DNA of 11,833 bases from DATAXV01 sp036272915. GTDB lineage: Bacteria > Chloroflexota > Dormibacteria > Dormibacterales > Dormibacteraceae. The first letter of the stretch is position 1; every line of letters starts with the position of its first letter. The translations under genes and the position numbers were made by a program. This document shows positions 1-8,550 of the stretch, one piece after another. The notes under the pieces were generated by a model that was not told the origin of the DNA, searched no databases, and worked only from the letters and a program-made list of their open reading frames with translations. The DNA lies in NCBI GenBank assembly GCA_036272915.1, contig DATAXV010000019.1, positions 1 to 11,833 on the forward strand. Direction: 5' to 3'.

Positions 1-453
1 CCAGTAGACCTTGTGGAAGAACCAGTTCATGACCACGAGCAGGACCACCACCGCCACCCAGCCGGTGCCCGCCTGGATCTCGTACTCAGGCGCGTCGACG
101 TCGCTGAGGATGGCGACGACGATGTACCAGGTGGCCAGCGAGGCGAGCAGTGCCGCGCCGCCCCCGATCGCCACCGGCCGGCGGCGGCGGGCGGTGGCGC
201 CGACCATGCTCGCCGTCAGCGCGGAGAGGACGAGCACCGTCTCCAGCCCCTCCCGGAAGACCAGGATCCCGGCGCCGATGACCGCGGCCAGCGGCGTCAT
301 GTGGCGGCGGAGCGCCGGATCGGTGGGATCGGGGTTGCCGCCGCCACTGAGCGCCGCCCACACCAGCGCCGCCACCACCACCAGACCTCCGACCAGGAGC
401 GCGACCGCCCCCACCCTTCTCCACACCGAGGCACGCGCGGACACCTGAACCAT
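1..453 (-). CDS. FTR1-family high-affinity iron permease, 5' part (cut by window edge)
   Basis: This is an integral membrane iron permease of the FTR1/EfeU family. Only the first 151 codons are in the window and the reading frame is still open at base 1. Residues 15-34 form a hydrophobic helix. A second segment holds the family's iron-binding signature REGLE at residues 67-71 (within VFREGLET). Further hydrophobic stretches lie near residues 95-116 and 131-142, followed by NWFFHKVYW at 143-151, which is typical of FTR1 proteins. The ATG start at 453 has a strong Shine-Dalgarno (AAGGAGG, positions 459-465) five bases upstream. In the EfeUOB system, FTR1-type proteins import iron together with a periplasmic/extracellular EfeO and a peroxidase EfeB; whether those follow here cannot be seen. 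The gene diverges from the siderophore operon, which suggests shared iron control. The family call is firm; the ion (ferric or ferrous) is inferred. Confidence 0.9.
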   Translation of the reverse strand, partial: MVQVSARASVWRRVGAVALLVGGLVVVAALVWAALSGGGNPDPTDPALRRHMTPLAAVIGAGILVFREGLETVLVLSALTASMVGATARRRRPVAIGGGAALLASLATWYIVVAILSDVDAPEYEIQAGTGWVAVVVLLVVMNWFFHKVYW

Positions 454-511
454 CTATTCCTCCTTCCTCCGATTGCCGGACGGCGTCCGGCGGCAGGGCT
501 AACTCGTGCAT

Positions 512-539
512 TTGACTATACTCATCCGGTAGTTAGCAT
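512..539 (+). promoter_or_regulatory. Candidate sigma70-type promoter of the siderophore operon
   Basis: A -35-like TTGACT (512-517) is followed after 16 bases by a -10-like TAGCAT (534-539, 4 of 6 matches to TATAAT). Transcription would start near 546 and give a leader of about 30 bases carrying the GAGGAGG ribosome binding site at 557-563. The -10 lies inside the inverted repeat at 529-550, so a bound regulator would be expected to block the promoter. Assigned by eye. Confidence 0.45.
515..520 (-). promoter_or_regulatory. Candidate -10 element for the FTR1 permease gene
   Basis: On the minus strand these bases read TATAGT (5 of 6 matches to the -10 consensus). Transcription would start near 508 and give a leader of roughly 55 bases before the ATG at 453. 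No convincing -35 is visible; the expected -35 position (about 537-543) falls inside the inverted repeat. This hexamer overlaps the plus-strand -35 candidate, so the two promoters may interfere with each other. Confidence 0.35.
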
Positions 540-550
540 GCACTAACAAC
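529..550. promoter_or_regulatory. 22-bp inverted repeat, probable operator (candidate iron-responsive site)
   Basis: The sequence has the form GTAGTTAG-N6-CTAACAAC, with 7 of 8 arm positions complementary; the core arms GTTAG (532-536) and CTAAC (543-547) pair perfectly. It covers the operon's -10 candidate and lies where the -35 of the divergent FTR1 gene should be. The TTAG/CTAA elements recall DtxR/IdeR-type iron boxes, but the six-base spacer does not match the canonical 19-bp box, so the regulator is uncertain. A further CTAAC lies at 499-503. Seen: the repeat and its position. Inferred: its role in iron repression. Confidence 0.5.
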
Positions 551-575
551 ACTGAAGAGGAGGTTGAGCCCAACG

Positions 576-1945
<1,370 letters not shown>

Positions 1946-1949
<4 letters not shown>

Positions 1950-3328
1950 TCGCCACCGCCCCGCCGGCGGCCCTGGAGGAGCTGGTCCTGACCGCCCTCG
2001 AGGCCGTCCGCGCCGGCCGCGCCGAGCGCGGCGGACCGCTCCCCGCCGGTGGGCCGGCGAGCGTCGACGGCGGCATGCGCCGGGTCATCGGCGAGCGTCT
2101 GGGAGAGGATCGGACGGCGGCGGGGGTGGCCCTCGAAGAGCTCGCCCGCGCCGCCGCGTACGGGGCGGCCGACCCCTCGCACCCCGCCTGCGCCGGCCAT
2201 CTCCACTGCCCGCCGCTCGACGTCGCCGTCGCCGCCGACCTGGTCGTGTCGGCGCTCAACCCCTCGCTCGACTCCTGGGACCAGGCGCCGGGCGGTCAGA
2301 CCTTCGAGGACACGGCTCTCGACGTCATCGCCGGCCTGGCCGGCTGGACGCGCGCCTCCGGCGCCTTCACCACCGGCGGCACCGAGTCCAACCTGATGGG
2401 ACTGCTCCTGGCCAGGGAGCACGGCGGCCGGGGTCCCCGGACGCGTGTCCTCTGCTCCGAGGCAGCGCACTTCTCGATCGACCGGGGGGCCTGGCTGCTC
2501 GGCCTGGAGGCCGACGTCGTCCGCCTCCCCGTCGACGAGCGGCACCGGCTGCGGCCGGACGCGCTGGCCGCGGCTCTGGGCCGGTTCGGCGAGGGCTGCG
2601 CCGTCGTCGCCACCGCAGGGACCACCGACCTCGGCGCCGTCGACCCGCTGCCCGAGATCGCCCGCCTCGCTCGAGCGCACGGCGCCTGGCTTCACGTCGA
2701 CGCCGCGTATGGCGGAGGCGCCCTCCTCTCCCGTCGCCTCGCCCCGCTGCTCAACGGGATCGAGCTCGCCGACTCCATCGCCCTGGACCTCCACAAGCTG
2801 GGCTGGCAGCCGGTCCCGGCCGGGGTCTTCCTGGCCAGGGGTGAGCGCGCGCTCGACTGCCTGGAGCGCCAGGTCGCCTACCTCAACCCCGCCGACGACG
2901 TCGACGCCGGGCTCCCCAGCCGGATCGGGCGCTCCCTCCGCACCACCCGCCGCCTCGACGCCTTCAAGGTGGCGGTGACGCTGCGGACCTGGGGCACGGA
3001 GGGGCTGGGCGAGCTGGTCGACCGCTGCCACGACCTCGCCATCCACGCGGCCGAACGCGTCGAGGCCTCCCCCCACCTCGAGCCCCTCACGCCGCCGGTG
3101 CTGACCTCGGTGGTCTTCCGCTACCGGTCGCGCCGGCGCGCCGCCGACGCCGTCAACGCCGGCCTCCGCCGCCGGCTGCTCCGGAGCGGAGCGGCGGTGG
3201 TGGGAAGGTCCGAGGTGAAGGGCGCGGTGTGGCTGAAGCTTACCCTGCTCAACCCCTGGGCGGCGACCACCGACCTGGACGCCGTCCTCGAGGCGGTCGT
3301 CGCCGCCGGCGAGGAGGAGGACCGGTGA
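1946..3328 (+). CDS. rhbB: L-2,4-diaminobutyrate decarboxylase (PLP group II decarboxylase)
   Basis: This 460-residue enzyme belongs to the aromatic-L-amino-acid/glutamate decarboxylase superfamily. Its expected reaction is decarboxylation of L-2,4-diaminobutyrate to 1,3-diaminopropane, the siderophore backbone amine. Visible landmarks are TTGGTESNLMGLLLAR, H175 in SEAAHFSIDRG (the cofactor-stacking histidine), ATAGTTDLGAVDPL, D252 in HVDAAYGGG, and the PLP lysine K284 in LDLHKLGWQ. It is somewhat shorter than many Ddc proteins, mainly at the N-terminus. The GTG start at 1946 overlaps the previous stop as GTGA, which together with the upstream purine-rich GAGGCGGG supports this start. Pairing with the diaminobutyrate aminotransferase makes this substrate far more likely than glutamate, tyrosine or DOPA. 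The substrate is inferred from neighbours; the fold and cofactor are firm. Confidence 0.9.
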
Positions 3329-4971
3329 TCGCGGACCAGGCCGCCGTCGAGGCCCTGCTCCGCTGCTGGATCCGCGAGACCGGCGTGGGCCGGCCCGCCC
3401 ACGACACGCTGGAGCTCCAGCTCTCCAGCACCGGCAACAGGCTCGGGATTCCGGTCCGCCACTGGTCTTCGTGCGGCACGCACCGCTTCGGCCCGGTGAA
3501 GCTGGAGACCGGGCACGCCGTCACGGCACCGCTGCTGGCGGCGCTGTTCGCGGCCGAGGCGGGCGCCGCCGGCACCGCCGGCGACGATCTCGTCGCCGGT
3601 GTCGCCGATTCCCTGCGCCGGAGCCGCCGCTACCTCGAGGAGCGCGGCCGCCGGCCACGATCCGACGGGGACGACCCCTTCATCGCTGCCGAGCAGGCGC
3701 TCCTGCTCGGGCATCCCCTCCACCCGTCGCCCAAGAGCCGGGAGGGGCTGACCGACGCCGAGGACGCGCTCTACGGACCCGAGCTGCGCGGACGCTTCCG
3801 GCTCCGCTGGTTCGCCGCCGACGCGCGCCTCGTCGCCAGCGACTCCGCGGCCGCCACCGCCGACGAGATCCTCCGCCGGCTGGCGCGGATGGCGCCGCCC
3901 CCGGGAACGTGCCTCGTTCCCGTCCACCCGCGGCAGGCGGCGGAGCTCGAGACACATCCCGAGGTGCTGGACCTGATCGAGAGCGGCCGGCTGCGGGACC
4001 TCGGCCTCGCCGGCGAGCCCTGGTCGGCGACCTCGTCGCTGCGAACCGTGCACCGCCCGCGCACCCCCTGGATGCTGAAGCTCTCACTCGGCATCCGCAT
4101 CACCAACTCCCGTCGCGTCCATCTCCGCAAGGAGCTGCTGCGGGGCGCGGAGGTGGCGAGGATGCTCGACGCCGGCCTGGGCCGCGAGCTGGCCGTCGCC
4201 CATCCCGGCTTCCGCATCGTCCGCGACCCGGCCTGGGTCGCGGTGGAGGGGGCGCCGGGCATGGAGACGGTGATCCGTGAGAACCCCTTCCCCGGAGGGG
4301 AGCGGTCCGCCTGCGTGGCCGGGCTGCTCGCTCCCGGCCCCGATGCCGGCCCGTCGCGGCTCGGCGAGATGGTCTGGGCCGTCGCCTCCCGTGGCGGGCG
4401 GACCCGGGCCGAGGTGGCGACGGACTGGCTGCGGCGCTACGTGCGCCTCGTCATCCGCCCCATCCTCTGGCTCGCCGGCTTCCACGGGCTGGTCCTGGAG
4501 GCGCACCAGCAGAACACGCTGGTCGCGCTCGACGGCGACGGCTGGCCGGTGGGCGGCTGGTACCGCGACAACCAGGGCTACTACTTCCCGCGCTCGCGAC
4601 TCGGCGACCTCGCCCGGTGGACACCGCGGCCGGGGGAGTCGAGCGACACCGTCTGCGACGACGAGGTCGCGGCCGAGCGCTTCGGCTACTACGTCGGGAT
4701 CAACAACCTGCTCGGCCTGGTCGGCGCGATGGGAGCGGAGGGGCTCGCCGACGAGCGCGACCTGCTCCGCGCCGTCCGCGGCGAGCTCGAGGACATCGCC
4801 TCGGGGTGCCGGCCGCCGTCGCTGGTCGCCGAGCTGCTGGAGGCGCCCCGCCTCCGCTGCAAGGCCAACCTGCTGACCCGCGCCCAGGGCCTGGACGAGC
4901 TCACCGCGCCGCTGGAGACACAGTCCGTGTACGTGTCGATCGAGAACCCGCTCCAGGCGGTGCGGCGGTGA
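3325..4971 (+). CDS. rhbC: IucA/IucC-family NIS siderophore synthetase (first)
   Basis: This 548-residue protein is a cytoplasmic NRPS-independent siderophore synthetase. The family adenylates a carboxylate, typically citrate, with ATP and condenses it with an amine or hydroxylamine. Motifs in order: GHPLHPSPKSREG (129-141), the ATP-site region SSLRTVHRP (237-245), ITNSRRVHLRKEL (259-271), the C-terminal HQQN (394-397), and WYRDNQGYYF shortly after. The C-terminal part corresponds to the FhuF-like palm subdomain that this family normally carries. GTG 3325 overlaps the preceding stop by four bases and has a GAGGAGGAGG site just upstream. By position it matches RhbC, so it should make one of the two citrate amide bonds. 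Which carboxyl it uses, and whether it acts before or after the second synthetase, cannot be read from sequence. Confidence 0.92.
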   Translation: MIADQAAVEALLRCWIRETGVGRPAHDTLELQLSSTGNRLGIPVRHWSSCGTHRFGPVKLETGHAVTAPLLAALFAAEAGAAGTAGDDLVAGVADSLRRSRRYLEERGRRPRSDGDDPFIAAEQALLLGHPLHPSPKSREGLTDAEDALYGPELRGRFRLRWFAADARLVASDSAAATADEILRRLARMAPPPGTCLVPVHPRQAAELETHPEVLDLIESGRLRDLGLAGEPWSATSSLRTVHRPRTPWMLKLSLGIRITNSRRVHLRKELLRGAEVARMLDAGLGRELAVAHPGFRIVRDPAWVAVEGAPGMETVIRENPFPGGERSACVAGLLAPGPDAGPSRLGEMVWAVASRGGRTRAEVATDWLRRYVRLVIRPILWLAGFHGLVLEAHQQNTLVALDGDGWPVGGWYRDNQGYYFPRSRLGDLARWTPRPGESSDTVCDDEVAAERFGYYVGINNLLGLVGAMGAEGLADERDLLRAVRGELEDIASGCRPPSLVAELLEAPRLRCKANLLTRAQGLDELTAPLETQSVYVSIENPLQAVRR

Positions 4972-5507
4972 TCGCACTTCCCTGGCCGGCGGAGTCCTCG
5001 AGCTTCGACCTCCGTGAGGTGCGACCCGACGACGACCTCGACCTGCTCCACGGCTGGATGAACGACCCCGCCGTGGCCCGCTTCTGGGGCCTCGCCCTTC
5101 CCCGGCCCGAGCTCGCCTTCTACCTCGACGGCGTCCGGACCAGCACCCACGCCTGCCCCGCCATCGGCTGTCTGGACGGCGTGCCGGTGAGCTACTGGGA
5201 GCTCTACCGGGCCGACCTCGACGGCCTCGCCCGGTACTACCCGGCGTGCCCCCACGACGCCGGCCTGCACCTGTTGCTGGGTCCGGGGCACCGCGGTCGG
5301 GGGCTCGGCGCAAGACTCATCGAGCTGGTCTCCTCCTGGGCCCTGGCCGGCGACGCCCGCGCCGCGCGCGTGGTGGGGGAGCCCGACGTTCGCAACCTGG
5401 CGTCGGTGCGGGCGTTCGAGCGGGCCGGCTTCCGGCGCCGGCAGGACATCGACCTGCCCGAGAAGCGGGCCGCGCTGATGGTCCGCGAGCGGGACGTGGC
5501 CCCGTGA
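4968..5507 (+). CDS. rhbD: Siderophore hydroxylamine N-acyltransferase (GNAT fold, AlcB/IucB type)
   Basis: This 179-residue GNAT protein is of the AlcB/IucB/RhbD type. These enzymes acylate an N-hydroxylated amine with acetyl- or another acyl-CoA to form the iron-chelating hydroxamate. Family features are GLALPRPELAFYLDG, the HDAGLHLLLGP segment around H96, the CoA pyrophosphate loop HRGRGLGARL (108-117), and EPDVRNLASVRAFERAGF (138-155), where the EPDxRN pattern is characteristic. It starts at GTG 4968, overlapping the previous stop as GTGA. It sits directly before the monooxygenase that would supply its hydroxylamine substrate. Acyl-chain specificity is not visible; acetyl is the simplest reading and would give a schizokinen-type product, but succinyl or longer chains are possible. 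Confidence 0.88.
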   Translation: MIALPWPAESSSFDLREVRPDDDLDLLHGWMNDPAVARFWGLALPRPELAFYLDGVRTSTHACPAIGCLDGVPVSYWELYRADLDGLARYYPACPHDAGLHLLLGPGHRGRGLGARLIELVSSWALAGDARAARVVGEPDVRNLASVRAFERAGFRRRQDIDLPEKRAALMVRERDVAP

Positions 5508-6775
5508 CCGTGCACGATCTGGTCGGGATCGGGATCGGCCCCTTCAACCTGTCGCTGGCCGCGCTTGCCTCCCCGATCGAGGACCTCGACGCCATCTTCC
5601 TCGAGCGCCGGCGGGACTTCTCCTGGCACCCGGGCATGATGCTGGACGGCGCCCGGGTCCAGGTCCCCTTCCTGGCCGACCTGGTCACCCTGGTCGACCC
5701 GACCAGCCGCTGGTCCTTCCTCGCCTACCTCAGCCAGCGCCAGCGGCTCTACCCCTTCTACTTCGGCGAGCGGCTGCATGCCAGCCGCCGCGAGTACGAG
5801 GACTACTGCCGCTGGGTGGCGGCCTCCCTCCCCTCCTGCCGTTTCGGCGCCTGCGTGGAGGAGATCCGGGTCGCCGGCGGCGCCTTCGAGGTCCGCCTCG
5901 GAGGCAGCGGGGAGAGCCTGCTCGCCCGCAACCTGGTCCTCGGGGTGGGGACCGAGCCGGCCCTTCCCGCCGCCCTCGACACCGGCGACGGCGCGCCGAT
6001 CCTGCACTCCGCCGAGTACCTCCCCCACCGGGAGGAGCTGATCCGACTGGACGACGTCACCGTGGTCGGCGGCGGCCAGTCCGGGGCCGAGATCGTGCTC
6101 GACCTCCTTCGCGCGCGGCCGGGCGGGCGTCTGCGCTGGCTGGTGCGCTCCCCGGCGATCGCGCCCATGGAGTATTCCAAGCTCGGCCTCGAGCACTTCA
6201 CCCCCGACTACGCGGCCTACTTCCGCGAGCTCCCCGAGGAGGTGCGCGATCCTTTGGTCGAATCGCAGTCGCAGCTCTACCGGGCGATCAGCGCGGAGAC
6301 CATCGCCGACATCCAGGAGGTGCTCTACGAGCGCTCCCTCGGCGGCTGGCCCGAGGTCGAGATCCGGCCCCACGTCGAGGTTCTCGGCGCCAGGAGGGCG
6401 ACCGGCGGGCTGGAGCTGACCTGTCGCCACCGCGAGCAGCGGCGACCCTTCCGGATCGAGACCGGGGCCGTCGTCGCCGCCACCGGCTACCGCCCTCGGC
6501 ACCCTTCCTTCCTGGAGGGGCTCGAGGCGCTGATCGACCGGGACCGGCGGGGCCGGTACCGGGTCGGCGAGGACTTCGCCGTCGCCCTGACCGGACCCGC
6601 CCCGGGCCGGATCTTCGTACAGAACGCCGAGCTGCACAGCCATGGCGTGGGCGCGCCCGACCTCGGCCTCGGCGCCCACCGAGCCGCCTCGATCCTGAAC
6701 GCCCTCCGCGGCCGGGCGGTCTACCCGCTGCCAGAGAGAACCGCATTCACCACCTTCGGAGCGAAGTGCCCATGA
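5504..6775 (+). CDS. rhbE: Amine N-hydroxylating flavin monooxygenase (IucD/SidA/RhbE family)
   Basis: This 423-residue class B flavoprotein monooxygenase is of the lysine N6-/ornithine N5-hydroxylase family. It uses FAD, NADPH and O2 to N-hydroxylate a terminal amine, here most likely 1,3-diaminopropane. Motifs: the FAD-binding start GIGIGPFNLSL (8-18), SWHPGMMLDGARVQVPFLAD with the downstream DPTSRWSFLAYL typical of this family, the NADPH-binding loop VVGGGQSGAE (187-196), ATGYRP (326-331), and the C-terminal LHSHGVGAPDLGLGAHR. The start is GTG 5504, which overlaps the preceding stop as GTGA. Neighbouring diaminopropane genes argue for that substrate over lysine or ornithine. Cadaverine or putrescine cannot be excluded from the sequence, but no lysine or ornithine decarboxylase is present. 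Confidence 0.9.
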   Translation: MTVHDLVGIGIGPFNLSLAALASPIEDLDAIFLERRRDFSWHPGMMLDGARVQVPFLADLVTLVDPTSRWSFLAYLSQRQRLYPFYFGERLHASRREYEDYCRWVAASLPSCRFGACVEEIRVAGGAFEVRLGGSGESLLARNLVLGVGTEPALPAALDTGDGAPILHSAEYLPHREELIRLDDVTVVGGGQSGAEIVLDLLRARPGGRLRWLVRSPAIAPMEYSKLGLEHFTPDYAAYFRELPEEVRDPLVESQSQLYRAISAETIADIQEVLYERSLGGWPEVEIRPHVEVLGARRATGGLELTCRHREQRRPFRIETGAVVAATGYRPRHPSFLEGLEALIDRDRRGRYRVGEDFAVALTGPAPGRIFVQNAELHSHGVGAPDLGLGAHRAASILNALRGRAVYPLPERTAFTTFGAKCP

Positions 6776-8550
6776 CCCCCACCGTCCCCACCTGGCTCGA
6801 TCGCGGCGGATGGACCTCGGCCGGCAGAAGGCTGCTGGCCAAGGCGCTCGGCGAGCTGGCCTACGAGGAGATGATCCAGCCTCGCGAGGAACGTCCCGAC
6901 CACTACCGGGTCGAGCTCGGCGGAGTCACCTACCGCTTCCAGGCCAGGCGCGGCGCCTTCTCCTCCTGGCACGTCGACCCCGCGACCGTCCGCCGCGACG
7001 CCGGCGGCTCGGAGGGTGACGCGGACGTGCTCCAGCTCCTGGTCGACGCCCAGGCGCCGCTGGGGATACCCGGCGAGGTCGCCGGCCACCTGGTCAGGGA
7101 GCTCTGCTCCACCCTCGCCGCCGACGCCGAGCTGGCGGACGGCCGCCTTCCCGTGGCGCAGCTTGCGGACCTGAGCGCGGCCGAGCTCGAGGGTCACCAG
7201 ACCGGACACCCCTGGCTGATCGCGAACAAGGGCCGGCTGGGCTTCTCGGCATCCGATCGGGGTCGGTACGCGCCGGAGGCCCGACGCCGCACTCGGCTGC
7301 CCTGGATCGCGGTCGACCCGAATCTGGCCGTCTACCGTGGCGTCCCCGACCTCGACGCCGGCCGCCTCTACGCCGAGGAGCTCGACCAGGAGACGAGGAG
7401 CCGCTTCGCCGCCGCCCTCGCCGCCGGCGGCGGAGGGCCGGACCACCTATGGCTGCCGGTCCATCCCTGGCAGTGGGATTCGGTCGTCCTCCCCCTCTTC
7501 GCCGGCGAGCTGGCCGCGCGGCGGATCGTGCCGCTGGGCGAGGGCCCCGACCTCTACCTGCCCCAGCAGTCGATCCGGACCTTCAGCAACGTCGATCGCC
7601 CCCTCGCCCGCCAGGTCAAGCTCCCCCTCGCCATCCTCAACACGCTGGTCTGGCGGGGCCTGCCCCAGGACCGGACGCCGGCCGCCCCGGCCGTCACCGA
7701 CTGGCTCTACGGGCTGCGGAGGCAGGACCCCTACCTGCGCGACGAGGTGCGGGTGGTGCTCCTCGGCGAGGTCGCGTCGATCGCGGTCCGACACCCCGTG
7801 CTCGACCGCCTGGAGGGCATCCCCTACCAGTACCGCGAGCTGCTCGGCGCGATCTGGCGGGAGCCGGTGGAGGCTCACCTGGAGCCGGGCGAGCGGGCTC
7901 GCACGCTGGCCGCCCTGCTCTACGCCGACGCCACCGGCGAGACGCTGGTCGAGGAGCTGGTGCACCGCTCCGGCCGGCCCGCCCGCGACTGGCTGAGGGC
8001 GCTGTTTCGGGCCATGCTGCCGCCACTGCTCCACTTCCTCTATCGGTGGGGCGTGGTCTTCTCCCCCCACGGTGAGAACGCGGCCGTCATCTTCGACGCC
8101 GAGGAGATGCCCTCCCGGCTCGCCATCAAGGACTTCGTCGACGACGTCAACCTCAGCGCCGAGCCGCTGCCGGAGCTGGAGGCGACGCCGCCCGAGGTGG
8201 CAGACGTGCTCCTGCGCGAGCCTCCGGGCTTCCTCTGCCAGTTCATCCAGAGCGGGCTCTTCGTCGGCCACTACCGCTACCTGGCCGAGCTCGTCGACCG
8301 CCGTCTCGGGATCTCGGCCGGGCAGTTCTGGGGGCTCCTCCGCGAGGAGGTCGACGCCTACCAGCGGAGGTGGCCGGAGCTGCGCGGGCGGTTCGAGCTG
8401 TTCGACCTCACCGGCCCCGACCTGGAGCGGCTGTGCCTGAACCGCAACCGGCTGCTGGTCGACGGGTACCGGGACCGGCCCGAGCGGCCCCACGCCGTCT
8501 CCTTCGGCCGCGTCCCCAACCCCGTGCACGATGTGCCGGTCCGCAGCTGA
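6772..8550 (+). CDS. rhbF: IucA/IucC-family NIS siderophore synthetase (second)
   Basis: This 592-residue second NIS synthetase is of the IucC/RhbF type and should complete the siderophore by ATP-dependent amide formation on the remaining citrate carboxyl. Recognisable segments are GHQTGHPWLIANKGRLGFS (141-159), HPWQWDSVVLP (231-241), the ATP-site QQSIRTFSN (265-273) with VKLPLAILNT soon after, FSPHGENAAVI (430-440), and KDFVDDVNLS (453-462). This pattern is much closer to classical IucC-like proteins than that of the first synthetase, so the two are not a recent duplication. ATG 6772 overlaps the previous stop as ATGA with GGAG at 6758-6761; an in-frame GTG at 6766 is a weaker alternative that would add two residues. 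Order of action relative to the first synthetase is unknown. Confidence 0.93.
   Translation: MTPTVPTWLDRGGWTSAGRRLLAKALGELAYEEMIQPREERPDHYRVELGGVTYRFQARRGAFSSWHVDPATVRRDAGGSEGDADVLQLLVDAQAPLGIPGEVAGHLVRELCSTLAADAELADGRLPVAQLADLSAAELEGHQTGHPWLIANKGRLGFSASDRGRYAPEARRRTRLPWIAVDPNLAVYRGVPDLDAGRLYAEELDQETRSRFAAALAAGGGGPDHLWLPVHPWQWDSVVLPLFAGELAARRIVPLGEGPDLYLPQQSIRTFSNVDRPLARQVKLPLAILNTLVWRGLPQDRTPAAPAVTDWLYGLRRQDPYLRDEVRVVLLGEVASIAVRHPVLDRLEGIPYQYRELLGAIWREPVEAHLEPGERARTLAALLYADATGETLVEELVHRSGRPARDWLRALFRAMLPPLLHFLYRWGVVFSPHGENAAVIFDAEEMPSRLAIKDFVDDVNLSAEPLPELEATPPEVADVLLREPPGFLCQFIQSGLFVGHYRYLAELVDRRLGISAGQFWGLLREEVDAYQRRWPELRGRFELFDLTGPDLERLCLNRNRLLVDGYRDRPERPHAVSFGRVPNPVHDVPVRS

Larger units (their letters stand above)
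454..575. promoter_or_regulatory. Divergent intergenic control region between FTR1 permease and siderophore operon
   Basis: These 122 bases hold no gene. They include the ribosome binding sites of both flanking genes, a visibly AT-richer core (about 501-560) in an otherwise very GC-rich window, candidate -35/-10 elements for both directions, and a long inverted repeat. All of this fits a bidirectional promoter region for two iron-acquisition functions. Placement of individual promoter elements is by eye. Confidence 0.7.

Noticed and set aside
86..511. 141-codon minus-strand frame overlapping the FTR1 gene
   Set aside because: It is in a different frame from the FTR1 coding sequence, which has hydrophobic helices, the REGLE motif and a good ribosome binding site; this frame is Gly/Arg/Pro-rich noise.
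529..550. Canonical 19-bp DtxR/IdeR iron box
   Set aside because: Arms resemble it, but the GTTAG and CTAAC elements are six bases apart here and the outer arms do not align with the consensus; kept only as a variant candidate.
564..566. TTG at 564 as start of the aminotransferase
   Set aside because: It directly abuts the GAGGAGG Shine-Dalgarno, leaving no spacer; ATG 576 has a workable spacing.
5237..6679. 480-codon minus-strand open frame opposite the monooxygenase
   Set aside because: No recognisable motif; the plus strand encodes a complete flavin monooxygenase with all cofactor signatures. The 4084-5313 minus-strand frame is rejected for the same reason.
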